DNA of 64,000 nt from Grammothele lineata (GCA_002150815.3 NDFF03000091.1:186001-250000); one strand, 5' to 3'. Counted from the first letter of the stretch, positions 1-11,724 are shown. The notes: a model not told the origin generated them from the sequence alone. Translations and numbers: made by a program.

Positions 1-163
1 CAAGCTGTGGTGGTTCAACTGGTATTACGCGCTCAAACATGGCACGTGGCTATGACGCTATGCGCGGCTCACGATCGTGGCAGCGCAATCATAGGAAGAT
101 CGTGAGTCCGTGGCACACCGTCGTCAGCTGTAGTAAGAGCCTTAGCAAGCATCCAGTAATGCT

Positions 164-965
164 ATGCCCTCCTTCTCCCACCTCCTAACAACACTCACTG
201 CCATCCCCATAAAGTCTGTCTTGTTTCTCCGCACAGCCCTCAGAGGAACGAGAGACGTTAAAGCCTACGTTCACGCGCGTTCGACAAGAACACCAATCAG
301 CATCCTCAGCCCCTCATCCCCTTACTTACGGCATCGGAACATTCACGCAAGCGCGATAGCCATGGCCGACTCCAGTCAGAGCAAGAGTGAGAGCGAATGG
401 CGGGCGATCCTTACGCCCCAGCAGGTGCGTGCCCCAAAGCGGTCGATGCTCGCTCAGTCCTGACGATCCTTGCGGATTCTGAGTGCTGATCGCGGGCCAC
501 AGTTCCGTATCCTCCGCGAGAAGGGCACGGAGCCCGCGGGGACCGGCAAGTACGACAAGCATTACGAAGAGGGCGTGTACGCCTGCGCCGGCTGCGGCAC
601 ACCGCTCTACAAGAGTGCGACCAAATTCAAGAGCGGCTGCGGCTGGCCCGCATTCTTCGACGGTACGCGCTCTCCGATAGGAGCGGGATCGCCCAGGCGC
701 GAGATGATATTGATCTATTTGGGCACAGCTATTCCTGGTGCGGTGAATCGCCATGAGGACCGCACACTGGGCATGGTGCGTACGGAGATTACTTGCGCTG
801 CGTGCGGTGGGCACCTCGGACACGTTTTCAAGGGCGAGGGCTTCCCAACTCCCAGTACGTCATTTAGCTCGCATAGCGATATATATTCTGATGCGTGACG
901 GTGCAGCCGATGAACGACACTGCGTGAACTCCATCTCGCTCAACTTCGTCGATGAGAAGAACTGA
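164..965 (+). CDS. msrB: Peptide-methionine (R)-S-oxide reductase (MsrB), four exons
   Basis: Reduces methionine-R-sulfoxide in proteins, using thioredoxin as electron donor. Exons read as 164-424, 503-662, 729-854 and 907-965, all GT-AG, giving 201 residues. Seen: two zinc-binding CxxC pairs (CAGC near residue 115, CAAC near 168), the resolving-Cys motif SGCGWPAFFD, GGHLGHVF, and the catalytic RHCVNS motif near the C-terminus, so the active site is complete. The first 66 residues lie upstream of a second in-frame ATG at 362 and resemble a mitochondrial presequence: many Arg, Ser and Thr, almost no acidic residues, with an RNIHAS stretch before the second Met. Initiation at 362 would give a 135-residue cytosolic form of ordinary MsrB length. 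The neighbour downstream is convergent tropomyosin. The family call is firm; which start is used is open. Confidence 0.9.
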
Positions 966-1261
966 CTGGGTAGTGGATGAGGCTCTTGACTTGAGACACT
1001 GTCATGCATTGATTTGAGGTGTCGTAATGACGATGGACGATTCAATCATCTGATCGCGTGCAAGTATCGAGACTGATTCCGTTCATTGCGCTCACTATAC
1101 ACATGCAGAATGGCCTATGAAATCGACGTGTAGGATAAATGTGAGACGTAGGAGATCGTGACTGCCGCCATGACGTACGAAGCGCGAGCGTATGAGAAGC
1201 TGGCCGGCCTCGCCGGTCCTCCAGAAAGATGCTGTATGGTACATTGGAATCATCGCGGGTA

Positions 1262-1953
1262 TTAGAGGCCTTCCATACTCGAAACGAGCTCGTCGAGCTC
1301 TCTCTTGGAGTCCCTGTACTTCGCTTCGGCCTCCTGCGAAGTAGGGCATGAGCGACCAGGAAACCCCATTCCAGCCAGCAGCCAATACAAAGCAGGTGGC
1401 AAGAGTCAGGAAACTAACCTCGTACTTCTTCTCCCATGAATCTCGTTCCTGTTCCAGACGAGTGACCTGCCGCTCGAAGTGCTCCGCCTTGACATCCACC
1501 TGTCGTAGCCTGAGAGATGTTATGATCCGTTTGAGAGGGAACGATATAGGTGAGAACAGGCCACATACTTCTCCATGGCTTCCTTCAGGTTCTTGTCCGC
1601 AGCATCCAACTCCTCCTCGAGTAGCTGGATCTTCCGCTGAAGACCCTCGTTAGCGGTCTTGCTTGTCTCCCCATCCTCTTGGGCATGTTTGAGGTCGGAA
1701 AGCTTCGCTTCTGCCTTCTCGAGGTCGACCTCAGCAACATTCACCTTGTGCTGAAGGGAGAGAATCGCCTGGTCTTTCTCAAGAATGATTTGCTCGAGCT
1801 TCTTGTTCTTCGCTTCTGCCTCCTCCGCGCGCTCAACAGCGGCGTCGACCTCGTTGCGGAGGGATGTCAAACGCTTTCGTCCCGATCTTGTGAGCAGATA
1901 TGCTAGAGACAACGAGATCATAAGATGACGCGTACCTCCTTGATCTTCTCCAT
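1262..1953 (-). CDS. Tropomyosin, four exons
   Basis: Coiled-coil dimer that polymerises along actin cables and stabilises them for cell polarity, cytokinesis and vesicle transport. Exons on the minus strand are 1953-1936, 1873-1569, 1509-1419 and 1333-1262, which give exactly 161 residues, the usual length of the short fungal tropomyosin. Seen: a continuous heptad pattern from LRNEVDAA through EEAEAKNKKLEQ, LQHKVNVAEVDLEKAEAKL, IQLLEEELDAADKNLKEA and RLEQERDSWEKKYE, ending in LDELVSSMEGL. Exon 1 encodes only MEKIKE, an arrangement that short-ORF searches miss. The gene is divergent from the DUF2408 gene, with 312 bp between start codons. Sequence pattern and length make the assignment very secure. 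Confidence 0.93.
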
Positions 1954-2265
1954 GGGTGATGACAGCGATTGCGGTGGGGACGGGGTTGGTGTGGAATGGA
2001 ACGAAAGGCGGGCACGGCCTGGCTGTACGTCTGCGCGTCGAGCAGCACTGATAAAGTATCAGCCGTGGAAAGCACCTGCCATATCGGAGGGTTCTCACGT
2101 GCGCGTCACCTCAGTCTGGGCTCGGTACTCGGCGCGCGGCTTAGGCTGCACTTGAGAGGAGCCACCCCGTCCTCGCTCTCTTCACTCTCCCATCATTCCG
2201 ACATTAGGCCCAGAAGCGCACCGTGCACACTCAAGCACGTATAAGACGCTCCACCGCACGCAGCC
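1954..2265. promoter_or_regulatory. Divergent promoter between tropomyosin and the DUF2408 gene
   Basis: This 312-bp gap separates two start codons facing away from each other. On the plus side the 11-mer CACGTATAAGA lies at 2236-2246, only about 20 bp before the DUF2408 ATG, so it is either a TATA-like box with a very short leader or an accidental match. The same 11-mer recurs at 3400-3410. No other element was recognised. Confidence 0.4.
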
Positions 2266-5200
2266 ATGTCTGCGCCCGTTGCTCAGGAGGGTGAGCACGA
2301 CCCCGCTCTCGCAGCCACCGCTAGCCAAAGCTGATCTCCTCATATTTCGGCATCGGTCAGAGCTGCCTATCCTGGAATCCGTGATCAAGTACAGTTATAC
2401 TCTCGCGCTCATCTTCCAGCGTCCCCTCGTTCTGATGACTACTGCGCCGCCGCTAGCATCCGCAACCGCTTGACTGCTCTGAAAAAGGACAGAGGCGAAT
2501 TCATCAAGCCTTCAGACGTGAACCAGCTGTACCAGGCAATCGTGAAGCAAGGTACGTTCCATCCTGTTCTCGACCCATTAATGCAACCCTGATTTGCCAT
2601 GTTAATCTCATTGCCGCTTCCACCATCGAATGCGAATCTATGTCCCTGCCTCGCTCCCGGCACGACATCCTGGCACGTTCCCAGTCACTCGCCTGAATGA
2701 AGTCCGCGACGATCACACCACATACAACAATCGTCTAGACACTACGCTCGCGGATGTTTTCAACCTCCTATCGCTCTTCTTCCTCACCATCGGGAGGACG
2801 CGCGAATGCCCCGCGACGTACTGCCAGATCGCCAGTATGCGGGTGAGTCACTGTTGCGTTACCTATATCGCTGCCAATATTTCTCGGCGGCAGTAGCTCG
2901 ATTGTTGCACTCAATCGCCGCTACCCAATCTTGCTCAGTACGCTGCCGTACGAGCGCACGCCGCTTACGCACCATGGCTTCTACGGACAGGCGCAGCCCT
3001 CTGCCCTTCGCACAGCAGTTTCCTCACCGCTGGGCTGCCTTGTCTCGTTCCGAGTCTCCGGCCTGCGCGCCGAAATAAGATAAGGTATCCATGATTGCAG
3101 ACATGGGTCGCCCTGGACCTGCTGGGATACAGGCTTGCTTCCCCCAATCACGTCAGCGTGAGCTATTAATTCGGTGATTCCACACCCACGCGGAAGTATT
3201 CCGGACGTGGCCGACTACCATTTCGTGGTGATCTGCGTCCGCGAAGCCTTCCGCGTAAACGCTACCTTTGCAGTCTGGAGCGCTTTTTGCGTTCTACGGC
3301 ATCCGTGGCTGCACGCACATTCGGAAGTACGGGCGAGGTGCCGAGGTTTGTGGCCGGGCAGAAAGGGCGGAGCGTCACAACCTGCTGAGCGGGTCCTCAC
3401 ACGTATAAGAACCCCCGCAAGAGCGTTGGAGAGTTGCAAAATTCTCCGCCCCTCATGGATCTCTCCTTCTTTATCACTTTCCCTCGCCTGCTGGCCTCGT
3501 CATGCCATGGCAGGACGCAGCGGCCGTCCCCTCGCTTCGATAGACTCGTCATGCTAATGAACTGCAACCAGCAAATCCTCGATCATATGGACGAGTCCGG
3601 CGTATACAACGAATCCGATCTCGCTCCCTTCCATCGACGGCTAGCAGAACTTCGGTAGGTCTCGTGAACGTGCCCATCTCTCGCCTCCATCTTGGCGTCG
3701 GTTGTTGGTGATGTTGGATGGCGTTTCATAACCAATACGTCTTGGAGGACGGTCATCTGATACTAACTCGCTTCGCATTACAGGAATATTGTCCGTAGTG
3801 ACATGGAGAGTGGCAAGCATCCACCAGCCATGACCAAACTTCTCGAGCGTCAGCTCAACGAATGTGGTGAGTGGCCTTGTCCGGATCACAGCTCGTTTCG
3901 GACCGCTTGCCATTATCCCATCCAGTCTCGCTTGTACCTCTCCCATCTCATCTTCGCTCGGGGTTTTAATTCTACAGTTGCTTTCCGAACCCCCACTCTC
4001 GTAGTGTGATCCTTACCTCGCACGCTCTCCCCGCCGGTAAAAATACCTTCACCCGCTCTATCCGCAGGTTACCTGCCCCCCTTCCAGGTTCTCCCTCCCT
4101 TGACCAGATCCCTCCCGGTCCAGACTATACTAATAAGCCCACTACTCCTAGACAACCTCTTGCGCAAGCTGCAAGACTCGCTGTCTGTGCTTTCGCCCGA
4201 GCTCATCCCCATTCACGAACGGCTCGTGAATCTCCGACGGCAGCTTGTCGCACTCGCCGCGAAGGAGACAGCGCGAGAGGCTGCCCGCGTCGCCGAGCAG
4301 GACTACAAGGGCAAGTCCGTCGTGGCCGCAGAGCCTTCTCGGTCTGCTTCCGAGAGCGAAGCCGAGTCCAAGACGCCCACGCGCGAGAGCACCCCGAAAC
4401 CGTCAACATCCGAGTTCAAGGAGAAGGACAAGGATACGCTTCGTCTCAAGGCAGAGCTGAAGCCCATTCAAGAGGAGCTGCGCAAGATCGACGGGTTGAG
4501 TATTTTCTCGTGCTGTGTTCGTTGTCGCTCGCTCATGTAATGTCACCCAGGAAACGTGTAGACGGCAAATTCCTGGGACCAGGAGGCATGGTTCCGACGT
4601 CACAGGCCGTCTGCTCGTCCCTGTTAGAGGAGTGCTTCGACATCGTACAGGAGATCCGCGCGAAGGATGAGTCGAAGAACGTTGCATCTTCGCTCAAGCC
4701 CATTTATGACAGGCTGAGCGAAATTCGGAAAGAGCTTGAGCAGCTCGTATGTGCTTCCGAGCCCCGTCTTTGATATAGTTATTGAACAACACGATCTCAG
4801 GTCCTGACGCACCGTTGGAGTCTTCGCGAGACGGACCTCTGGAACTACAGCCTGAGTCTTCAAGAAATAGACAAGATGCGGGTAGACGGCAAGTTTGTGG
4901 ATGCCGACGGTAATCGGCCAGAAGGCCAATATGTCAGTAACTCCATGGTTCCCCATCCTGACAGTAGTTTTTTGACTGTTGCTTGTGCAGGTCCTGCTAT
5001 ACCTTCTCCGCCGATGTTACGGCTTGATTTATAGACTACTTTCGTCGAGCGAGCCTGTGTCGGAGGAGCTCATCCCTATAGTACGTCCGTTGTGATGTTT
5101 CCAGTCCATGTGCTGACGGTATACCGTTACAAGGCGAATAAGCTGTCAACCGTCAAGAAGTGCCTCAATGAGGTACTCAAGTACGGTGGCCCATTCACGC

Positions 5201-5565
5201 CGCGGGACCTCTACCCGGTACGTCACCATCGGTTATGTCCTCCATTCATCAAAATGCTCATCTCGTCAACAGTACCAGCTTGCTCTCCACCAGATCGACT
5301 CGATGCGGCGTGAGGGCAAGTTCGTGGGCGTCGACGGCACGGTTCCTGAAGGGCAGGGTATTGTCATGGCCCACCTGAACGAGTGCCACGAGCTCCTTGA
5401 AATGGTTCGTTGTTCCGCCTGCCCGCGATTTACACGTCTAACGGCTATGGCCAATAGCTGAAGGAGTCTATGGACGAAGGCGAGGACGACGACTACATCG
5501 ACGAAGAAGGCGACGACTATGACTACGACAGTGGTTCGTCATCGGACGGGGATGGCAGGCAATAA
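2266..5565 (+). CDS. DUF2408 domain protein, multi-exon
   Basis: Fungus-specific protein family of unknown function. Exons recognised: 2266-~2290, one ending at 2388, then 2457-~2551, one ending at 2842, 3572-3654, 3784-3866, 4152-4494, 4551-4746, 4801-4932, 4991-5080, 5134-5217, 5273-5404 and 5458-5565. The protein is mostly helical, with repeated blocks of the type ELIPIHERLVNLRRQL and KPIYDRLSEIRKELEQL, motifs RVDGKFLGPGG and REGKFVGVDGTVPEGQG, a Ser/Glu/Lys-rich linker (about 4290-4450), and a very acidic C-terminus ending DYDSGSSSDGDGRQ. Most introns are 50-60 nt, but one (2843-3571) is 729 nt and contains a second TATA-like 11-mer plus an ATG (3455) in frame with the next exon, so a shorter isoform is possible. 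The family call rests on recalled architecture; exon boundaries before 3572 are the least certain. Confidence 0.75.
3400..3410 (+). promoter_or_regulatory. Possible internal promoter element (TATA-like) in the DUF2408 gene
   Basis: The 11-mer CACGTATAAGA is identical to the one at 2236-2246 before the annotated start. It sits in the 729-nt intron, about 45 bp before an ATG at 3455 whose frame runs without a stop into the exon at 3572. Only transcript 5'-end data could confirm it. Confidence 0.3.
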
Positions 5566-6208
5566 GTAGAGGTTACATGGGCGTGTATTTTGGAATATCA
5601 AGACGGGAAAGATCGTGAGGAAAATGGCCAATAACTGCGCCTTCGGACTATGCTTTTCGCTTAGTAGTAGCAGCATGCTGCGTTTGTGTTTGTACGAGTG
5701 CACCACTACACTAGAGGATCCCTTACAGAGCGCCTGGGAATATACGCGATTATGGTCAGGATGTAATGCATGGTGTATGTACCTCACAAGTGCGACATCG
5801 TGACGGTTTTCTGAGATCTACACTCTCGAATCAATTAATACGCATCTTAGGTTAATCTGTCGGGGTCTCATGATGCCATTGCTATATAGTATCTCACAGC
5901 CAACTCGCAGCATATTGGAACGTACTGGTAGTGTTCCTGATTTCGCGCGGCCGAAACGGACAAGAACGAGGCGGAAAGGCTGCCGGTGGCCGCCGCAACG
6001 AATCCGCGACACTGCCTTTCGTCGGAATCACCGGCGCTTAGATATCCTATTAGGTCGCCCCGCGGCCGGGCCTCCGATGTTGTCCCCACGTCGCACTATA
6101 TCTTATTCTAGATAACATGAAGTTGATTCTACGGCCTCCCGCTGCACTTTGTTCGCACCCTCACCTCTCCTCGTCTGGTCGTGCAACGCGCTCTCGCGCA
6201 GAAGAAGC
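5566..6208. other. Intergenic, 643 bp: DUF2408 3' end and M20 gene promoter
   Basis: Two genes in the same orientation flank this gap. I see no further gene, clear TATA box or repeat in it. It presumably holds the terminator of the DUF2408 gene and the promoter of the first carboxypeptidase. Confidence 0.5.
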
Positions 6209-8581
6209 ATGTCAGACCTGAAGCTTCACACCGCGGCTGTCACTTCAGGTGCTCCTCCAACGTCCGGCACGGCAGCACCTCGACAGAGTGGGCGTCGATT
6301 CTTCCGCACTTTGTTGGCTTTCGTCGCGGGGTACTATCTATGGAGTGCGGTTGACGACATCGCGTCCGACTACACCTCAATCGTCGGCGACTTCGTACCT
6401 GAGCGGTTTGGTCTTGTCGCGCCGGAAGTGCTCCCCGTGGACGCCCACTCCGACCTCTGCCCCCAGGCGGATTCGCTGTACCCGGTGGAACATGCCGATC
6501 TCGACGCTACTTTGATGCACTTGTATGCTGATGAGGCATACCAGTCGAAGGCTTTCAAGGCTCTGGCAGGCGCCATTCAGATTCCGTATGTCCCAAGCTG
6601 GCTTAATACGTCCGGCTGAGCAACTAATGTGGTCATGGCCGTACGCGTACACAGCACCGAGTCTTATGACGACTTGAGGCCAGTTGGAGAGGACAGTCGT
6701 TGGGATATCTTTGCAGACTTGCACGTATACCTTGAGAAGACTTTCCCTAGAGTGTAAGCACTCTCGTATACTCCCTACAGTAACATCCCCGAACATTGCC
6801 ACAGTTTCGAGACCTTGGAAGTCACGAAGGTAAACACTTACGGTATCGTCTTACACTGGCAAGGCTCCGACAAGAATGCTCGTCCTGTACTTATGGCTGC
6901 CCATCAAGGTAATCTCCAACCAGTTCGCGAGCCACCTTGACGCCGCAGCTCACGACAACGCCATAGACGTCGTCCCCGTAGAGCCTGCGACTGTTAATGA
7001 GTGGATTCAGCCCCCTTACTCTGGGTTCTTTGATGGTACGTGTATCGGTCACCTTAGCTTCTACCGATATCCTGACCAGAAACGTCTTAGGCGAGTGGCT
7101 TTGGGGACGAGGCACCTGCGATGACAAAACGGATGTTATTGCATCGCTGTGCGTTCGGCTTGAATGAGACCAGTCTATGTTCACTTCTCATTGAACATTT
7201 GCTAGGCACGCCATCGACGCGCTAATTGCGCATGGCTTCCAACCTCGTCGGACATTCGTATGGGCATATGGCTTCGACGAGGAAGCGTCTGGCATGGCGG
7301 TGAGACTGTGATTCTATCACGACGTCGCGACATATTCAAACTTGGGTTATATAGGGCGCTGGCCATCTCGCTGTCTACCTGGAGGAAAAATACGGCACCT
7401 ATGGGTTTGAGATGCTACTCGATGAAGGCGGTAAGTTCCGACTTTAATGCTTATGTTGTGAGTCACTAACAATGTGTTCGTAGGCTCTTATGGCACGCCG
7501 TACGGTGACGACGTTATCTTCGTCTCCCCCGCCCTATCAGAGAAGGGCTATCTCGACGTTCGCGTAGAAGTTTCTACTAAGGGCGGGCACTCCAGCGTAC
7601 CCCCGAAACATACTGTTCGCACTTCTTTCTCATTCTACTCCAATAGCACATGAGGCTGAAAAATTCCTCAGGCCATTGGGATCCTCTCCTCCATGGTCGT
7701 GAACATCGAGTCCCACCCCCACGAGACCTCCCTCATCCGCGGTGGCAGCCCCTACAACCACACCATGTGTGCTGCGTCCTACGGGCCAGCCTACCCCTCC
7801 CTCGTCCGCCGCCTCGCACTCAAAGCTGCCGAGACCAACGACCCTTCGGACCTCTTAGACCTGCAAGACGCCCTGCTCGAGGCCTTCCCCAAGTGGCAGG
7901 CCGTCCTGCGCACGACGCAGGCCGTGGATCTCGTCCAGGGCGGCGTGAAGGTGAACGCGCTGCCCGAGCTCGCGTCCGCGGTCGTGAACCACCGCATCGC
8001 GGAGCACTCCTCCGTCGCCGCGCTCCAGGCGCACATCGCCGCGTCCGTTCTGCCCGTCGCGCAGGCGTTCGACCTCTCGCTCGACGCGTTTGGCGCCGCC
8101 GTCGCGGAGGCGGGGTCTGGGGCGGGCGGGCACGTCGCGCTGTCGGACGCGTGGGGTACGGCGCTGGAGCCGTCGCCGGTGACCCCGGCGGGGAGTGGGG
8201 TGCCGTTCGAGGTGTTCGCGGGCACGGTGAAGGCGACGATTGAGAGCTCGGAGCGGTACGATGCGAGCGGAGTCGTCGTCGCGCCGCTGCTTACGATCGG
8301 GAACACGGGTGAGTTTAGGCAGGTCAGCGGCCTGGATGTGAACTCATCAGAATGCAGATACTCGCTACTACTGGAACTTGACGAAGCACATCGTGAGATA
8401 CAAGCACCTCCACGAGAAGGATCGCTACAACGGCGCACACACCGTCAACGAAGGTGAGTTTAGGCGGATTATTTCTGTAACTCAGCGCCTGACCGAAATT
8501 ACAGCCGTTCGCGCGAAGGGATGGGTCGAGTCGATCCGCTTCTACACCAAGTTCGTTCTCAACTGGGACGAGCATCTGTAG
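6209..8581 (+). CDS. M20 family vacuolar-type carboxypeptidase (Cps1-like), copy 1
   Basis: Zinc metallopeptidase of the carboxypeptidase S / Gly-Xaa group, expected to release C-terminal residues from peptides in the vacuole. Seen: a short cytosolic N-terminus followed by a single hydrophobic segment (FFRTLLAFVAGYYLWSAV), a type II signal anchor like that of yeast Cps1. Metal and catalytic motifs are intact: AAHQDVVPV, GEWLWGRGTCDDK, FDEEASG with the catalytic Glu, LLDEGG, and GGHSSVPPKHT. The C-terminal dimerisation/catalytic part follows, with QAVDLVQGGVKVNALPE. The gene has about nine exons; one intron splits the HQ|DVVPV motif at the same place as in copy 2 (44518-46855), so the two are paralogs. 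The last large exon (about 7670-8300) is markedly GC-rich. Start taken at MSDLK because the upstream in-frame ATG at 6149 gives an unlikely extension. Confidence 0.88.
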
Positions 8582-8684
8582 CCATTTCTCTGGGTCATGG
8601 TGTCGATTATTCTGTCGTAAAAGGGCGTAATGATACAACAAATTGCTACTACTACCCTGCCGTCGCTCGTGCCTGCAGTCTACT

Positions 8685-9576
8685 TCAATCCCCCGTCCAG
8701 CCCAGCCGCCTCAGATCCTTCCTACCCTCCTCCGTCTCCCTCTTCACGCGGGCCATATCCCTCACCACCTGCGCAAAGCTCCCGTCCCTGCCGTCCACCA
8801 AACTAAGCATGCTCTCATATTGCGCGATCTGCGCATCCAGCCGCTCCATCTCCGCCTCCTGCGTGCGTTGCCTCTCCCTGAGACGCTCGTGCATCTCCCC
8901 GACGGCCCGGGCGACCGTCGTGTCCGGGTCGTTGGGGGAGGCGTGGCCGTAGAGGGCGCGGTAGGCGCGTGCACGCACGAGCGAGAGCTTGAGGAGCGCG
9001 GCCTCGATAGTCGCTGCGGAGACGTCGGCCTGGGCGGCGCGGGTCGCGTGGAGCTGGGGTGGGAGCTCGGAGAGTGCTTGTGTGAGCTTTGATTCGAGGG
9101 CGTCGTGTGCCTGTACACAGAGTTTGTGTTAGTAGGCTGAGCTCCAGACGGGATTGAGAGCGGTTGGAGGGATGGGATTGGTGACGACGTACGTCGTTGG
9201 CACGCTCGACCAGGCTGAGCACGCGTGCACGACATTCCCGTAGTGATGATTCTTGACGCGCCACGGACTCTCGCCGTTCTCGTATGCGATGTGGCAAGTT
9301 CAGAGCGGACTGCAGCTGTTCCTCTTCGCTCGCTTCTGAGACTAATATTGTGGTCGCGTCAGTCGAGCGAAGAAAACTCACCAGATTACTTATAACTTAC
9401 ACTCCCCGGGTGAAAGGTAGTCAGACACGGACAACAAGGTGGTCTTCAACTCGTCCTCGAGTCGTTTACATAGCCTTTCGCTGAGAGCCTTACAACTGGT
9501 CAGATCGTGCCTACTGATATCACGTAAACCAGTGATAGTCACGGTCAAAGCTTACAAGGGGTGGGACAGGTGACAT
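8685..9576 (-). CDS. Uncharacterised coiled-coil protein
   Basis: I do not recognise this gene. On the minus strand it starts MSPVPPL (9576-9556), followed by a 60-70 nt intron and an exon reading ALSERLCKRLEDELKTTLL. Then comes a Leu/Arg/Glu-rich exon (LPHRIRERRESVARQESSLRECRARV) and a last exon of helical sequence (LHATRAAQADVSAATIEAALLKLSLVRARAYRALYG ... RQRTQEAEMERLDAQIAQYESML), ending RRLGWTGD. Around 230 residues, with no signal peptide or membrane segment. The heptad-like spacing of Leu suggests a coiled-coil subunit of a larger complex, perhaps of the spindle/kinetochore or membrane-tethering kind, but nothing in the sequence decides this. It converges on the M20 gene with only about 100 bp between stop codons. 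Confidence 0.6.
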
Positions 9577-10678
9577 TGCGACAAGGTCACTCGGCAAAAA
9601 GCCGCCCGGAGCGCGTATTTCATTGTCGCCATGTTCGGATAACCTCTGAAGGGCAACGCCTAAGGCTAGGCTCTGGGAGACGTGGTCCTGAACAAGGTGG
9701 CGGCCCGGGACGGAAGTTAAAGAGTGGTCGGAAATTACATATGAAAGGTGAGGCTTACTCGCGAACGGTCAGACAAACTTCTTACAACCTTTTGCAGGTG
9801 ATCATGGATAATTTGTTGACGAGTGTATGCGCTGCGGGGACCAGGCTGTGAGTCTGACATAGTACTTATCCGCCTATGTCTCGCGAGCGCCCCTGGCACT
9901 GGCGTAATGGGGCTGACGCGTGTCAGGCGAAGATCACAAACCAGATGGTATAGCCTAGACTGTGTAGATTCAGTGATGCGAGTGTGTAGGTGACACTGAG
10001 GTTGACCGTCGCATACCTCGGCTAGCCACTGTACTCGGTGGCGCGACAGACAGAAGGCGGCAGTGGTTGGACGGAACTTTGCGAGAGTGTGACTGCCGCG
10101 GGGCCACGCGAGCCGCGGCATAGGACGTCTGTGACAATGCGTGACACGGTACGCGGGCCGGAGGAGGAAAGAGCCGATCGGAGAGGAGAGAGGCGAAAGC
10201 AGCGAGTCGGAAGACGTCGTCAGCAGCTCGGCATCATGCTTGCGCCGCGGCCGCTCTCTGTCATCTCTCTCTCTCTCGACTCTGCCCATGCTCGCTCTCG
10301 CCTCACCCCGCCACGGCTCTCCCACCGCCTCCCTGACGCACCCCCTCGGCCCCGCCACCCGCCGCGTCCTGCATAAGCCACCGGCAGGCTGAGTGACGCC
10401 CGACCCGGCCGTCCTGCACACGCCTCCCTCTGGCTCCGGCCGTGCTTTATTCCACCCGCTCCCGCCATCCCGAAGGCCGCGCAGTTCATTCCATCGTGAC
10501 GACGCACGGCGGCGCGGCACTGGGCCCTATCATTAAATATCCCCTCCGCGTCCTCGGTGAGCCCATCGTCTCGCCTTCATCCGCTTTACAGCTCGACTGA
10601 AGTCTCGGTCCGATCTCATCTGCTTCAACTGCACCAAACCCTCGCTAGCTTTCTAAACACACCCGTCTACCCATCAAC
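9577..10678. other. Intergenic, 1.1 kb, divergent promoter region
   Basis: Lies between two divergent start codons. The right half is strongly pyrimidine-rich on the plus strand (CT repeats near 10257-10280), as is common before fungal start codons, and has an AT-rich patch ATTAAATATC near 10533-10542 about 140 bp before the next ATG, a possible TATA box. Minus-strand open frames here lack family resemblance and are read as chance. Confidence 0.45.
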
Positions 10679-11724
10679 ATGTTCCACCACATGTTCCACC
10701 ACGGCTTCAATAGGATGTACGGCCGCTACCACCACGCCGCCTACCACTGCGGCCGCGGCTACTCGCGCGTCTTCTGGTTCCTCTTCGGCGCAGGCACCGC
10801 GACCTGGTGGCATCACCACAAAGACTTCCACGCCTGGTCAGAGGCTCGTCGCTGTCACCGCGACCGTATTCCCCAGCACGCCTACCCCGTCCCCGGCACC
10901 GCCGTCCCGCCACCCATGCCCCTACCCGCGCCCGGAAACGTCGGCCCGCAGCAAACGAATGACGCCGGCGCGACAGCGTCGGGCGCGCCCTCTCCGGGCA
11001 CTATGGACAAGTGGGAGCGCTGGGGATGGGGGTGGGGGTGGTGGGGCATTCCAGGCTGGGGCGGGAGCTGGGGCTCGTGGCCGGAGAACCAGGGCCCGAG
11101 CCCACCGGGCCAAGGCCCGAACGGCGACGGCAAGTGGGACAAGTGGGAGTGGAACCACCACCACCACCACCGCCGCGCTCACGGTGGGCCCGCTTGCGGT
11201 CCTGCTGGCGCAGAGGTGGCGGCGAATGCGAACGCGAACGCGCGCCCCGAGGGCGCGTGGGGTCCACCGACGCCGATGCCCACCCCGGCTGAGCCGCAGG
11301 AGAAGGACGTCATGCAGGCTGCGCAGGACACAGTGAGCATCCTCTTTCCCCCCGCCTCGGTCTCACGCGCGCACCGTTGGGCAACGTAACTACTTTACTG
11401 ACGGACGCGAATCGCCGCGGCGATTGGCTGCACGCCCACAGATCACGGAGCTCTCCGAGGCGACCCTCAACAACCTGCTCGTCACCGTCGAGAGCCTCAA
11501 GGCGGTGAGTGCTTCACGGACGTCGCCCATGTGGCTTTCCGATAGAGGTTTCTGACGAGGCCGTATCTATCGGGCAGAAACTGGCGGAACACCGCGCGCA
11601 GCGCGAGCAGCAGGAGCGCGAGATCCAGGCGCTCCGCGAGGCCAAGTTCAGGCAGTTCGAGGAGTGGCAGCGGCAGCAGCTCGCGGAAGACCAGAAGAAC
11701 GAGCCTGCCCATCGCCTCGTCTGA
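10679..11724 (+). CDS. Trp/His-rich protein with N-terminal membrane segment, three exons
   Basis: Function unknown. Exons 10679-11332, 11442-11504 and 11578-11724 give 287 residues. Layout: a His/Tyr-rich N-terminus (MFHHMFHHGFNRMYGRYHHAAYH), a likely membrane segment YSRVFWFLFGAGTATWW, a His/Asp patch, a Pro-rich linker (about residues 65-85), a Trp/Gly repeat (WERWGWGWGWWGIPGWGG near 105-122), then WDKWEWN and five consecutive His, a second Pro/Ala-rich linker, and a C-terminal helix with heptads (ITELSEATLNNLLVTVESLK, then QREQQEREIQALREAKFRQFEEWQRQQ). His clusters could bind metal, and the tail could form a coiled coil; both are inferences. Similar N-termini seem familiar from other Agaricomycetes, but I cannot name a family. 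Confidence 0.75.
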
